Below, one piece after another: positions 22,975 through 34,700 of a stretch of 64,000 nt of DNA (the stretch's first letter is position 1; the number at the start of each line of letters is the position of its first letter). Position numbers and translations under genes: made by a program. The stretch spans positions 1,798,001 to 1,862,000 of the forward strand of contig JAZAYU010000034.1 in the NCBI GenBank assembly GCA_038501625.1. The letters are read 5' to 3'. Below the pieces are notes generated by a model. The model saw only the letters and a program-made list of their open reading frames with translations. It did not search any database and was not told where the DNA came from. The DNA is from Corbicula japonica. Lineage: Eukaryota > Mollusca > Bivalvia > Venerida > Cyrenidae.

Positions 22975-24395
22975 CAAAACAAACCAATTATAAGCTGGTG
23001 TTTTGAGACTGGTCTCCGATTTGTAGGAACTAACAAATTAAAAGCTAAAATCGTAAGAGTTGTATCCGAGCTAAAGCTTCTAGCCAATCTAAAAGTTGAG
23101 TTTCGAGACTGGTATCCAATCAAAAGCAACTAACCAATCAAAAGGTTGGTCTCCGAACAAACCAATAATAAGCTGGTTTCGAGACTAGTTTCCGATCATT
23201 AGCAACTTACTAATCACAAGCTGCAGTTTCGAGACTTGTATCCAATATGTTGCAACCAACCTATCAAAGGTTTAGTTTCAAGACTGGTCTCCGATTTGAA
23301 GCAACTAACCAATCACCCGCTAAAATTTCAAGACGATTACCCTATCCCAAGCAACTAACCAATCACAAGCTTCGGTTTCGAGACTAGAACCCTATCCAAA
23401 ACAACTAACCAATCACAAGATTCAGTTTCATGACTAGTACCATATCCAAAACAACTAACCAATCACAAGCTGCAGTTTCAAGACTTGTACCATATCCACA
23501 GCAACTAACCAATCACAAGCTGAAGTTTCGAGACTAGTACCCTATCCGAATCAAATAACCAATCACAAGCTGAAGTTTTAAGACTAGTACCCTATCCAAA
23601 GCAACTAACCAATCACAAGCTGGACTTTCGAGACTGGTACCCTATCCAAAGCAACTAACCAATCACAAGCTGGAGTTTCGAGACTAGTACCCTATCCAAA
23701 GCAACTAACTAATCACAAGCTGTAGTTTCGAGACTAGTACCCTATCCAAAGCAACTAACTAATCACAAGCTGGAGTTTCGAGACTAGTACCCTATCCGAA
23801 GCAACTAACCAATCACAAGCTGTAGTTTCAAGACTAGTGCCCTATCCAAAGCAACTAACAAATCACTAGCTGGAGTTTCGAGACTAGTACCCTATCCAAA
23901 GCAACTAACTAATCACAAGCTGGAGTTTCGAGACTAGTACCCTATCCAAAGCAACTAACTAATCACAAGCTGGAGTTTCTAGACTGATGCCCTATCCAAA
24001 GCAACTAACAAATCACAAGCTGCAGTTTTAAGACTAGTACCCTATTCAAAGCAACTAACCAATCACAAGCTGGAGTTTCAAGACTAGTACCCTATCAAAA
24101 GCAACTAACCAATCGTAAGCTGGAGTTTCGAGACTAGTACCCTATCAAAAGCAACTAACCAATCGTAAGGTGGAGTTTCGAGACAAGTACCCTTTCCAAA
24201 GCAACTAACGAATTACGAGCTCAAGTTTAAAGTATAGTACCATATCCGTAGCAACTAACCAATTACTTGCTTCAGTTTCAAGACTAGTACCATATCCAAG
24301 GCATACAAAACCAATCACACGCTTCAGTTTCAAGACTAGAACATGTACCCTTTCCAAAGCAAATAACGAATTACGAGCTGAAGTTTAAAGTAAAG
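22975..24395. repeat. 50-bp minisatellite, locus 2, about 28 copies
   Basis: Units GCAACTAACCAATCACAAGC + TGGAGTTTCGAGACTAGTAC + CCTATCCAAA, exactly 50 bp between 23560 and 24200 and more diverged at both ends. Same family as 5930-6915. CCAAT (or its CTAAT variant) recurs every unit. The array ends directly against the first gag-like codons of the BEL/Pao relic. Confidence 0.95.
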
Positions 24396-24421
24396 TAAAC
24401 ATGTATACTGATAAAATCATC

Positions 24422-25660
24422 ATGTCTGATAAAGAACCAGAAGTAGTTACGGGACCTGATGTAAAAATGCAGAAGGACACGCAGTTATTGGACTTGAAAT
24501 GGCAAAATCCACAGCCAAAGCGGCATTCACAAGAGCCAGGAATACAAGGCATGATACCCTGATAGAAGATGAACTTGATAGGGACCTGAGTAGAGAAGAA
24601 TTAGACAAAGTGGAAGAAAGCATGGACAAGGCTATTGAAATTACCCATGAAATCGCCAAACTTTATCACAGTACAAATAGATAAGGAGAAAGACATATTG
24701 TGCTGTTAGAAGGTGAAACAATAGAGAAACAGTATGATGAAGCAATGGAATTGTATCACAGAGAAAAAACTAGAGGTGTTGCACCAGACGATGTAAAAAG
24801 TGATGTCGCCAAAAGTTGACAACTCTGAAAAGGGTCAAATTGGCGGATCTCTAGAAACAGTTGAAGCGTGTGTCAATACCAATTTTTTTTACCGGTGACA
24901 TAGTTAAATATCCAGCGTGGAAAGCTACATTTTACTTGTGTATAAATGAAGCACCATCCACACCAGAATTTAAGTTATTGCAACTTAGACAGTATTTAAG
25001 TGGTGAAGCTTTGAATTGCATTAAAAACTTGGGTCATTCTCCAGCTGTTTATTCCACGGCAAAGGAGAGACTTGAAAGGAAATTTGGCGGAGCGAAGAGG
25101 GTAATTACACGATTTCTTGATGAATTAAAGAGTTTCATGCATATTAAAAAATGAAAGTGTGAAAGAAATTGAAAGATTTTCATATTTATTAGACATCGCT
25201 GTAATAAACTTGAAACAGTGTGAACACACCGAGGATTTAATGGATGGTTGTATTATAGACTTTCGAAAAAGTTGCCAGATACCAACTTACCGCTTAACAA
25301 TAGAAATGTTGATGAGCGAAAATTGAAAGAATCTGTTGAAACCCTGCGAGAGTTTGTTAACTGTGAGGCTAAGTATGCCATAAGAGCCAGTCAAACAATA
25401 CATGGACTGTCGAAAAACATGCAAAACAATGTGAAAATAGGGTGTATCACAATCAGAAGGAATCCGACAGTGTAAAACGAACTGAAAGAAAATGTGCATT
25501 TTGCCAAGAAACCCATCGCATCTGGGAATGTAAAAGTTTTAAAGACTTAAATGACAATGAGCGTTGGGAGAAAGCAAAGGAACTGAAACTCTGTTATCGT
25601 TGTTTTGGGTTGGACATTTATATAAAAGTGCAAACACACTCGGATCTGTGGCATCAGTGA
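24422..25660 (+). pseudogene. BEL/Pao gag remnant with zinc knuckle
   Basis: Begins ATG TCT GAT at 24422, with a frame change before 24499. The block at 24861-25154 (FTGDIVKYPAWKATF, LLQLRQYLSGEALNCIKNLG, AKERLERKFGG) matches the DUF1759 region of Pao gag. A CAFCQETHRIWEC knuckle at about 25495-25533 is followed by LCYRCFG, the usual second knuckle, which is then disrupted. Confidence 0.85.
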
Positions 25661-25739
25661 ATGTAAAAAAACTCACCATAAACAGATGCTTAAGAATGTG
25701 TTAAACCCAGCAGCTGTGACTTTTCAATCAGTGTTCACA

Positions 25740-26427
25740 AAATGCTCAAACAATCGCATCAAGAACAGTGCCAACCTTTGATACGATGTCAGTGAACTTA
25801 GAAATCATCTGTGAAAATAGACAGATAAAAATAATGTAAATTGAAGCAAAAACGATAGCAAATGTAACTGGCAATCATGAAACAATTGATTGGAACAAGC
25901 ATTCACAGAAATGGGATCATTTACGAGGCATAGACTTTCCGCAAATAGGCAGAAATAAGAAAGTTGACATGTTAATAGGACTCGAGTATTCAGACTTAAA
26001 TAGATCGCTTTATGAAGTGTTTGGAAAGAAGGGGGAACCTATTGCCAGATTGACACCACTAGGGTGGACATGTGTGGGAATTGTTGGTGAAAAGTCGTGT
26101 AGAGCAACACACAATGCCACAACATACTTTCTTACAGAAAAATGTCACTGTGTAACCCTTGAAAAGTTATGGGAAACAGAAGTCATTACCGTTCAACCTA
26201 ACTTAGGAGAGAAATATTCCAAAATTAAGTTTCGTCTAGAAGAAAGAATAGAGTACGATATTCAGACAAACAGATATTCAGTTCCTATCCCATGGACTGA
26301 AAGAAAGATTGAACTGCATGACAACCGTGAAATGGCTCTAACCGAACTACAGAGCACAGAGGAACGACTCCTGAAACATCCAAGTTCATATAAAGAATAT
26401 GCAGAAATTGTTTACATGTTTACATGA
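25740..26427 (+). pseudogene. BEL/Pao protease C-terminal part and pol linker
   Basis: GNHETIDWNKH, then VDMLIGLEYSDLNRSLYEVF and GEPIARLTPLGWTCVG are typical of the end of the Pao aspartic protease region. No D-S/T-G catalytic triad occurs between the knuckle and this block, so that part is missing. Confidence 0.8.
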
Positions 26428-26469
26428 GACACAGAACTATGTATAAAAAAATTACACACTTTCAGTAAT

Positions 26470-27170
26470 GAAATAGTTTCTACCACATTTTCCAGTTGTA
26501 GGTCGGGAAAAATCCACAAGGAAAGTGCGTTTAGTATTTGACGCCTCGGCAAAGCATCGCGGAATAAGTTTGAACGACGCAATACACCAGGGTCCAAAAT
26601 TGCAAAATAAATTGATCGATATTATTCTCCGGTTTCGAAAAAAAAGATTGCCATAATGTGTGATATAAGGGAAATGTACCTCCAAGTTGGGATTATTGAA
26701 TCGGATAGAACTTTCTTTCGATTTCTATGGAGAGACAAATAAACTGTTGAAATCGATGAATACCAATTCAATCGAGTTCCGTTCGGAATGAATGCTTCAC
26801 CGTTTTTGGATCAGTTTGTAAGTCAATACAACGCGAGAAAGTTTGAACAACAGTATCCGCTTGCAACAGAAGCCGTGATAAAATCAACATATATGGACGA
26901 CACTATAGACTCTGTGAAATCAGAAGAGTTTGGAATCGAACTGTACAATCAGTTACAAAATTTGTGGCAAAAAGCTTCTATGAGTCCGAGGAAATGGTTG
27001 TCAAATTCACCAGATGTATTGGCAAAAATTCCAAAAGAACTGAGAGCATTTGAAACTGAGATCTATGATTCACAATTGCCAGCTGTAAAGACCCTAGTAC
27101 TTCTGCGGAATGCAGAAATAGACCAGTTTACATTCAATGTGAAACCAGCTGACATAGAAATTGAGTAAAC
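26470..27170 (+). pseudogene. BEL/Pao reverse transcriptase remnant
   Basis: Recognisable blocks: RKVRLVFDASAKHRG..SLNDAIHQGP near 26520-26595, IMCDIREMYLQVGI near 26655-26695, FNRVPFGMNASP near 26770-26800, and the active-site TYMDDTIDSV near 26890. A stop follows WRDK at about 26741. Confidence 0.9.
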
Positions 27171-27174
27171 CAAA

Positions 27175-27720
27175 AGACAGTTTCTGAGAAGACTATCATC
27201 AGTGCTTGATCCATTGGGATTTGTATCGCCATACATTATACGTGGTAAAATCTTAATGCAAGAAATCTGGTTAGAAAGAACAGACTGGGATGAACTTCTG
27301 AGCACAGACTTACAAACCTAGGTGATAAAATGGCTTTCAGAAATTCTATGTTTGTCTCAAGTGAAAATTATTAGGAACATTAACATTACAGAACAGAGTC
27401 AAATTCATACATGTGTTGACGCCTCAAATGAAGCATATGGTGCTGTGGTATATACATGTACTGGTTGTGATGAAAGTGATGTGAAATTTGTGATTTCAAA
27501 AATCCGAGTTGCACCGTTAAAAGCTATATGTATTCCGAGGGTAGAACTTATGGGCGCAGTTTTAGGGGCTACAATAACTCAGAAAGTGTGTACAGCCTTA
27601 AATGTAGACATTGGTGAAACAATATTTTGGTCAGACAGCATGAATGTTTGTGGTGGATACATGGCCATAGTAGACAGTTCAAGAGTTTTGTTGCAAATCG
27701 AGTTGGAATGATCCAAACTG
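27175..27720 (+). pseudogene. BEL/Pao connection and RNase H remnant
   Basis: RQFLRRLSSVLDPLGFVSPY (27180-27235) is the Pao post-RT block. DASNEAYGAVVY, PRVELMGAVLGA and FWSDSMNV (27415-27650) are the three RNase H acidic blocks. A stop at about 27319 separates the two parts. Confidence 0.85.
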
Positions 27721-28049
27721 AAACCAAACCACAACAATGGAGGTATGTATCCACCAAACAGAATCCAACTGACCTTAGTACAAGAGGAACTAGTATCGAA
27801 AACTTGAGCACCATTTCGTAATGGTGGCACGGACTTAATTTTCTACCCAACAAATAAGAATACTGGCCGCAGAATACTTTTCAAGCTGATAATGATGCAA
27901 AAGTTGAAGTGAAAAGTAAAATGAAATTCTGAACCGAAACATAATTTAACAGTATTGAAAATAAGAGTGAAAACAGACTTAATCCATCGCGGTATTCAGA
28001 TTTCACACATTTGTACAGAATTATGGCAAGGACACTACGATTTATTGAA

Positions 28050-28790
28050 AATTGTCCAGTACAGAAAGCAAATCGCAGATTTGATTGTCGTCGAGGTCTG
28101 CCAAAGACGATTGTATCAGACAACTTATCCAATTTGTGGAAGTGTTCGTGAATTAAAAGACTTGTATGAACAAATAGTCACACTGAGCGTTACCAGAGAT
28201 GGCGCACATGTCTGTGGCGTTCATGAGGCTATGGTTAAATGTGTTAAAAAGGCAATATATCACGTACTAAAACACTGATATTACAGATGAAGAGCTCGTG
28301 TCTGCATTCTTAGGAGCCGAGGATTTAGTAAATAGCCGTCCATTGACTCATCAGACCTCCAATTGTTGACCCCAAATCATTTTTACATGGACAAATGGGT
28401 GGCAAATTTGCACCAGAAACAGTTTATCTAACACGCTTTGATGTTAGAAAAAGATGGCGTTATGTTCAAGAGCTCATGAAACATTTCTGGACACGATGGC
28501 TTAAGGAGTATCTACCGGGGCACGGAAGAAATGGTTCCAGCAGAAACGAGACTTGAAATCAGGTGATATCGTGTTGATAGTTGATCCTTCACTGCCTATG
28601 GTCTATTGGTCGTTATACAGAGGTTTTCGCCGGTCGAGATGATCACGTGCGAATGGCGGATGTACAATGCGGCAAGAACGTGATGAGACGTCTAATTACG
28701 CGTTTGTGCTTAATAAATGAATCTAGTGAATTAATGACTGTTTCAGTATACATTTATATTTTATCCGGTGATTAGAACACTAACTTTTCA
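28050..28790 (+). pseudogene. BEL/Pao integrase remnant
   Basis: GLPKTIVSDN near 28090-28120 holds the second catalytic Asp. LVNSRPLTHQT (about 28330) and HFWTRWLKEYLPG then GDIVLIVDP (28480-28590) are the end of the core and the C-terminal domain. The zinc-binding N-terminus and first Asp are not seen. Several frameshifts. Confidence 0.85.
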
Positions 28791-30400
28791 AGTGAAGTTA
28801 TAATTTGAACAAAACCGACATTAAAATACAGTAATTTAATAGTGTTAAAACAAGTAGTTTTTTATGCACTGTGTTAAGAGGTACACTAATCCTCGTGCAT
28901 TTTTTATGAACAAGAGTTCACTTGCATTAAATTAGTCATATCATAGTAGATTAGAATGCACTGTGCTTAAGATGCATAATAGTCCTCGTGCATTCTGTGA
29001 ACACCTAGTTCACTTTCATTTAGTAATTCCATTCTACAGATACAGAAAGAAAAGATGAAGACAGAAGACAGACAATGATGTACATTGTATTTCGATGTAA
29101 TGTACAAAATCGTTATGTAAACCTTGTTGTCATTAACATGTATATTATGCACACTTTGAGGGTGACTAAAATGTTTTGTATATAATTGTCTAGAGGGATA
29201 CATCTTAAGATGTGTGATGCACCATGATAGATATCAATGGTTTTCGCTGACATTACTGACGAAATCTAATTTTCTTACCAAAATAGAGTCAGAATGTATA
29301 CCCTTTGTACTAGTCAAATTGAATCATGTTAAAAACGGTTAACAATGTAGAAATTTTCTATGTTTGTTGTGTAAATACAAGTGTGTGTTGATTAAATACT
29401 GTTAAAGGTTAAATGTATTAATAAATTTGTGATGCAATGTAATTTTAGATAGTTCTCTACAAGTATTACACGTCAGAAATGTTGTCTTGTAAGGAATACA
29501 ATAATTATAGCTGGGAAAAATAGATGACTATTCTCTGCCAAGTTATTGATAATATTCTTAAGGCGCATAGATAGGAGTGATCATGTATGTAATCTAACTC
29601 TTCAGAGACCACTAGAAGGAAACAAAATGCGGTATTTTAAAGCAGGTGGACTTTATCTATAATAGATGATTTTTGTATACAGGTGGTCTTAAGCACAGAA
29701 TGTATTATTTTATGATCGTTTGTAGCCAAGAACAAAAACAGTTACATTTGTAGCAAAGTTAAATTGTTTGACTTGTAGTAGAGTTTATATGTCAAGACAT
29801 TTGATTTGTTAGTGATGTAATTATAAATTATATCATATAGTTCAAACTGAATTGTTAGGAGTATTAGCTTTTGTCAGGTAATTAAACAATTATTTCCATT
29901 ATGTACTTTGCATCAGTTGTATAATAAGAGTAATGTACTATAGAAAGATAATTACGTAAAGGAATGTTCATGCCTTGATTATAAATGTTATTCAGTTTCA
30001 TATTCGAAATAGATAACAGAGTTAACTCCTTTGTAAACTGTATTTTCAATGATAGCAAATTCTACATTTCATATAGAAGGTTCTGACTATGACTGATATG
30101 TTGGTATATAAGTATACATGTTTATTAAGTGATTGATTAAGCATAGTTAATCAGTAAAGGGGAAATTGTTCTAAAGACTTTCTTAGTATTTTTAGAGTAA
30201 TAGAGGGTTAGAGATCATATCACTACATGTACCGGGTTTTATTATTATAACCAGGTTTTTAGTCATCCGGATGTACCGGAAGCTCCGTGAATTTTAGTTT
30301 TTCCCGCATGGCAAGAATAAAGAAAGTCAAAGAAAGACCTTGTCTTCGAGTGTTATTCATCCGTATTCAGTTGTATGAGTTTATACAGAACAGTGACCCC
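28791..30400 (+). other. Possible 3' region/LTR of the BEL/Pao relic
   Basis: AT-rich, non-coding. It contains a two-copy 92-bp repeat (GCACTGTG... CTCGTGCATT at 28866 and 28958) and, near the right end, AATAAA at 30316 followed by a GT-rich stretch, as expected for an LTR polyadenylation site. GTGACCCC lies just after TTATACAGAACA at 30391. Without a second LTR to compare, the borders cannot be proved. Confidence 0.4.
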
Positions 30401-30782
30401 TAAATACAGTCTGAACAAATGTTTATTTTTACGAGTAATGTGCAATAGACGTGCCACTTAAATATTTAGATTAATAAACAAAACGCGACACAGTTCCTCT
30501 ACGCCTTGTAAAATGTTGAGGCAGAGCTAAATGGGACGAGACTTATTTCCGGCTGAAGTACTTTTGAGAAGCTGACCTTGTCACGTATGTGGCGACAATC
30601 CTGTGTTTCAGACTGCAGACGGGAATGCGTGACTGGACGAATGAATGTAATCGTTATGCATATGTATAGAAACGATTTTGAAATTAACAAATAACACAAT
30701 TTGTTATAACAAGGCTAATTATAATATTCCAGACAATTCAGCTCATTTATTCTCAGTTGTAAACATACAGAAAGATACATAC
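30401..30782. other. Intron next to the linker exon
   Basis: No recognised feature. Confidence 0.35.
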
Positions 30783-30873
30783 TTAATATATGTTCAATTT
30801 CCCGGAGATGTTCCGTCTGGTGATCTTGTGCTTGTTTAAGTTTCCCGACATCCATTTCAATGTCCCTGACTCT
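30783..30873 (-). CDS. Short coiled-coil linker exon
   Basis: 91 nt: 30 codons plus one base. The acceptor AATTTCTTTCAG|AGA is strong and in phase 0. The donor TTAA|GTATGT leaves phase 1. The peptide (RVRDIEMDVGKLKQAQDH then QTEHLREIEHIL) continues the coiled coil. The single leftover A joins the AA that opens the NACHT exon to give an AAA lysine codon, so phases match across the 29.1-kb intron. Small exons like this are easy to overcall, but strand, order, composition and the phase match on both sides agree. Confidence 0.7.
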
Positions 30874-32470
30874 CTGAAAGAAATTACTTAGAGTTATAAT
30901 AATACGCTCATAGTTCAATAAATTAAATTATCTCAAACAGGGGAATTCAACTAAAGCCAAAACTCCAAAATAATCATTTAAAAATCATCACATAAACACT
31001 TAACGTACATGTAGTAGATCCATAGCTCATTTTAGATGAACGCTATAAACAAGTTTAGAAACTACAAAACATACAAACATACCTAATAAAACAGTTAAAT
31101 TTACATTTCAAACATTTTTCATTTCATATGTTTTATTTTACACCTTACCTAAAAACGACCTAAGAAAATAAAAACAATTAACACATTAATTTTGTAAAAC
31201 ATTGTATATGTTTTTATCACTTTGTTAGATTTTAAATATATCTGGTTGTATTGAAAATAAGTCTCCATTCTAAGACCCAGTGTTAGATTTACCTAGTAAG
31301 CGTTCATTTTCTACTAAGTGGCTGGTTTCCAAATACTTTAACATAGTTTCACAAATAAACACAATTATTCCGGTTAACGCACCTTTTGCCTTTGTCATTA
31401 TAGCTCAGTCACGCTACGAAAGAAAATACGTTAAACCTAAGCAATATTGTAACATAATTGAAATTGTCAGCACCCATCACAATTATTATTACCATCAACA
31501 TATCATAAATGGCCAACATCGGGCCACGGATAATATCTTAATTAATATTTTAAAAATAGGACATGTTGAACGCAAAAACTGTAATATAAATCGCTTTGCA
31601 ATACTTCACATTCTTCTCAATACGATCTTTCAAATTCAAATCTTAAAACCGACTTCTATAAATGTTTTTGTTATCATGCATTCATTCTGTTATACGTTTA
31701 ATATATTCGGTCATTTTTAAAAATTATATGAAATAGACTAACAATGCTTTATGTTGATTGACCCCACTCACTCCAAATTGCTTCTTAACAAGTGGTCGAT
31801 TTTTATGTTTTATTACAACTTTTTATTGAAACAATCGACTTATGATTATATTAATTTACGCTTTGTAGCAATTAACATTTAAATGTTTTATTTGCACTTA
31901 CTAAGGTTCTTCCTGTCTGTTTATATGACGAGATTTTTTTAGTTTAACCTGAACACAATTGCAAGTAGTAGACGTTTTATGAAATGTTTAACTTTCACAG
32001 AACTTATTTTTGAGAACTAGCAATACTAGTAGTCTCAAATGGACTACTCATTGTGTGACTTTAACTGTTTCGACTTTAATGTTCTTAAAGCAGCTAGCAT
32101 ATCTCTTATTCACTGCTTATCACGGAGCAATCTAAGCCATGGTTCCTACATGTACATGTGCAGCAATTTGTTTTGGTGTCTGTTTAACATTTGCATCTTA
32201 TGAGTGTCAAAAGTTTGGCTTGAGCCGACTCTTTATTTGTTTTCAAAAGTTACACTCTAATATAAATTACTTATAAACCCATTTATTTTAAATTAGTATC
32301 TAGTCAGTACCTGAAAAGTGGCTATGTATTTTGCTGCTTCTATTGTTGGCGGTAGATGTTTAGCTTACTCTGCCGCTGGATGCTACTTTTGGAAGAATTA
32401 AATCTGCCGCAGGTTGATAAGAGACTATTCAGCTTTACAGCTGTATTATCATTTATATCATTTATATAAT
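30874..32470. other. Intron, nothing firmly recognised
   Basis: AT-rich. A 146-codon plus-strand frame at 31280-31720 is rich in Ile, Asn and His as expected for translated AT-rich DNA, and has no family features. Confidence 0.35.
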
Positions 32471-32650
32471 TTATATAGATATCAGGTTAGCCTCATGTTT
32501 ACGAAGATATTGTGAGACACGATCAAATGCGATAGCTCTATCAGTAGCTGACAAAATTGGCCTTCCTAATTTCTTAAGCCTCTTCGGATGAGAATCACGT
32601 TCACCTATCTGGATATCGTAGACACTTGGTTTAAATTTAAATGTACTCAT
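32471..32650 (-). other. Short coding-like frame, 59 codons
   Basis: Minus-strand ATG frame ending TAA. The peptide (MSTFKFKPSVYDIQIGERD, HPKRLKKLGRPILSATDRA, FDRVSQYLRKHEANLI) has protein-like composition unlike the surrounding AT-rich intron. An in-frame stop just before the ATG excludes it as an internal exon of the NLR-like gene by simple extension. I do not recognise it. It may be a fragment of a mobile-element gene; the KRLKKLGRP start resembles basic DNA-binding stretches. Confidence 0.3.
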
Positions 32651-33574
32651 TTAAAAATGAAAGCTGCAATCTCGGAGATACATTGATCTTCAGTATTGTG
32701 AATGGTTGCAGACGATTTTATCTGTAAAAATCACTTGAGTTTTTTAGTTGTGGCATATGCAACATATTATACATAATAGTGTTTGTAATTATTGAGTCAT
32801 TTTATTTTGAAAACAACCCAACCGTCTAAGTAATACTCCTTCGCCGATTGTGCATTATCGAACCTAATGAAAAAGTTTGCAACCGATTAATATATGTTCT
32901 CCTTTAAGTGCTACAAAACATACAGTCCCGGCAGAGAAAGAAAACCCCGAACGCAAGTAAAGCTGCTATATATATTACTATTGTTTTTACGCTTTCTCGT
33001 TTCCTTTGTTGTTGTTCTAGACGTTTGTATTCTAGTCTACACTTTTATGTGTACGGATTAACCTTCATTATGTACACTTATACTTAAAGAATGATCCTCT
33101 CGTTATTAAGTTCATTGCTTTCAAAATGTCACTAAATTGTTTGGCTGTCAGATTAACAGTTTCAAAGCCATTGTCGAGGTACCTTGTTACATTGAATATA
33201 ATCACATAAACATGTACGATTATACATTTACAATTGTTGATGAATTATACCGTTACCGTGCAATTCAGTATAACATAATAGCACATTAATTTTTTTTTTC
33301 ATAAAACATATTTGTGTTCGAGACAATAAAAAAGCGTTTGATGTTTCCGCTAAAATTTGCGAAGTCACTAAAACTTACATATCAAAAGTTTGTGTTCATA
33401 TAATCATATTATTTTTTCCGGAATTGGTGACACCAAGTTTCTTGGCTACTGTAACTGTTTGAAAGGTAATATAGAAATGATAGTGGCTCTAGCTGGCAGT
33501 GAACCCTCACGGCGACAGCGCCTAACCCTGCAATTCGCAACCAACAGAGCTAACCGGGACAACCCCAAAAAAGG
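32651..33574. other. Intron, nothing recognised
   Basis: The GC-richer patch at 33485-33575 may be a decayed SINE (a GGGTTCACTGCC string on the minus strand resembles a B-box) but is not convincing. Confidence 0.3.
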
Positions 33575-33655
33575 TTGATCGGATAGCCATGATATACGTA
33601 CCAATCACTGAATGACATCGGTAACGGGTTATTTTACCAATAGCACTGACTAAAT
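33575..33655 (+). repeat. Direct repeat flanking the coiled-coil exon, copy 1
   Basis: GTTGATCGGATAGCC, TGATATACGTA, CAATCACTGAATGACATCGG and TAACGGGTTA recur in the same order at 35691-35770. Confidence 0.85.
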
Positions 33656-34043
33656 GTACGGCTTTTTTGTAGCCAAGTGAACATGTTTTCAGATATATCT
33701 ATGCCGGATAACGAGAGAAACGAAGAAAATCGTTTATGATTGTCCAATTTGTCCATTTTTGTTTTAAAATTTATGCTTACAATAGTGTTACATAAAACAT
33801 ATCTTAACTTTTCTTTTGGATGTGTGCCTACCCCTTTGCATAGACCTACTATACTCTTACATATACAAATTGTACATAAAACGTGGCGTGAATAAAACGG
33901 TTTGATGAACACGCGTTTATATTTCGTTTACAGGTACCATTAATGAACCGTATTTAGTATATGCACGGAAAGACAGTGTAACTGCGCGTCTCATGCTTTA
34001 CTATAACAGTGTTACAAAAACAAAACAATAAAATATAGCTTAC

Positions 34044-34337
34044 CGTTTGCAAGTCGTTTATCTCTAAATCATGGTTATCGACTCTTTTACGTAGTTCGGA
34101 TAACTCGACATGAAGTTTTGTGCTGCTAGATTCTGCAGTCTCTTGGACATTTTTGAGTGCCTCTTCCTGTTTCAAATCAAAGTATTTCTTTGCTTCTTCT
34201 TTTTTAAACTCGATATCTTTCATTGCTTCGTTTTGTATATGCTTTAGTTCATTTGTTGCCAGAGTGATGGATGCAAGTGCCGCCCGACATACCTCCGCCT
34301 CCGTCTCTGTTGTTATGATGAAGTTGTTTTGTTGAAG
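34044..34337 (-). CDS. Coiled-coil exon
   Basis: 98 codons, open, phase 0 at both ends if the acceptor is GTTTAAG|CTT. The donor ACG|GTAAGC is strong. An alternative acceptor, ACAACAG at about 34302, gives phase 1 and would not join the preceding exon directly. The peptide is highly charged, with heptad-like Lys/Glu spacing (EFKKEEAKKYFDLKQEEALK, then ELRKRVDNHDLEINDLQT), so a long coiled coil for oligomerisation or as a rigid linker is likely. It lies 13.6 kb downstream of the preceding exon, so an exon missed in between is possible. Same strand, compatible phase and coding-like composition are the reasons for placing it in the same gene. Confidence 0.7.
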
Positions 34338-34470
34338 CTTAAACATATAATTTTTATAAATAAATATGTATTTATTTAAAATACTTACCAACTATAAATA
34401 TAATTAAATCAGCAGATATATTCATCCTCACTGTGTTAAATCTAGCGATACAAAATTAATCTTAATTATA

Positions 34471-34700
34471 CGGAATCGACAAAGTCGATTCCGATTACGG
34501 TAATGCGCATGAGAAAACGTCAGCAGCAAGAGAAAACAAAATCGTGTTTTCCGGTTCGCAAAATCTGGCATTCTGATTTGACCATGTGACTGGCATCCGG
34601 GTGCAACAGTCCTGATTGCTTGTATCCAGTTTAAAACTGAAAGTCTCCATTTTGTTTCTCAGTTCACATTTTCAGAAGATCTTCTTCCGTATGTTGTTAG
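34471..34700 (-). mobile_element. Helentron-like 3' terminus (element C)
   Basis: Hairpin CGGAATCGAC-AAA-GTCGATTCCG at 34471-34493. Read on the minus strand, the 200 bp before it (AGAAACAAAATGGAGACTTT, GTCACATGGTCAAATCAGAA, CTCATGCGCATTACCGTAAT) parallels the right end of the element at 55690-55917. No 5' end found, so probably a truncated copy. It sits about 130 bp upstream of the coiled-coil exon's acceptor. Confidence 0.65.

Larger units (their letters stand above)
24422..28790 (+). pseudogene. BEL/Pao LTR retrotransposon, decayed gag-pol
   Basis: Successive plus-strand blocks in the order gag, zinc knuckle, protease C-terminal part, RT, RNase H, integrase identify a Pao-type element. At least ten stops or frameshifts interrupt it, including in-frame stops inside RT and between RT and RNase H, so it cannot make a polyprotein. 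The catalytic part of the protease and the first part of the integrase core appear deleted. No 5' LTR is present; the position is taken by the 50-bp array. Inserted in the host gene's large intron, opposite in orientation to the host gene. Confidence 0.9.

Noticed and set aside
22975..24395. CRISPR array
   Set aside because: Units are contiguous 50-bp tandem copies with no unique spacers, in animal DNA.
31280..31720. 146-codon plus-strand frame
   Set aside because: Composition matches translated AT-rich DNA; no family motif or splice support.
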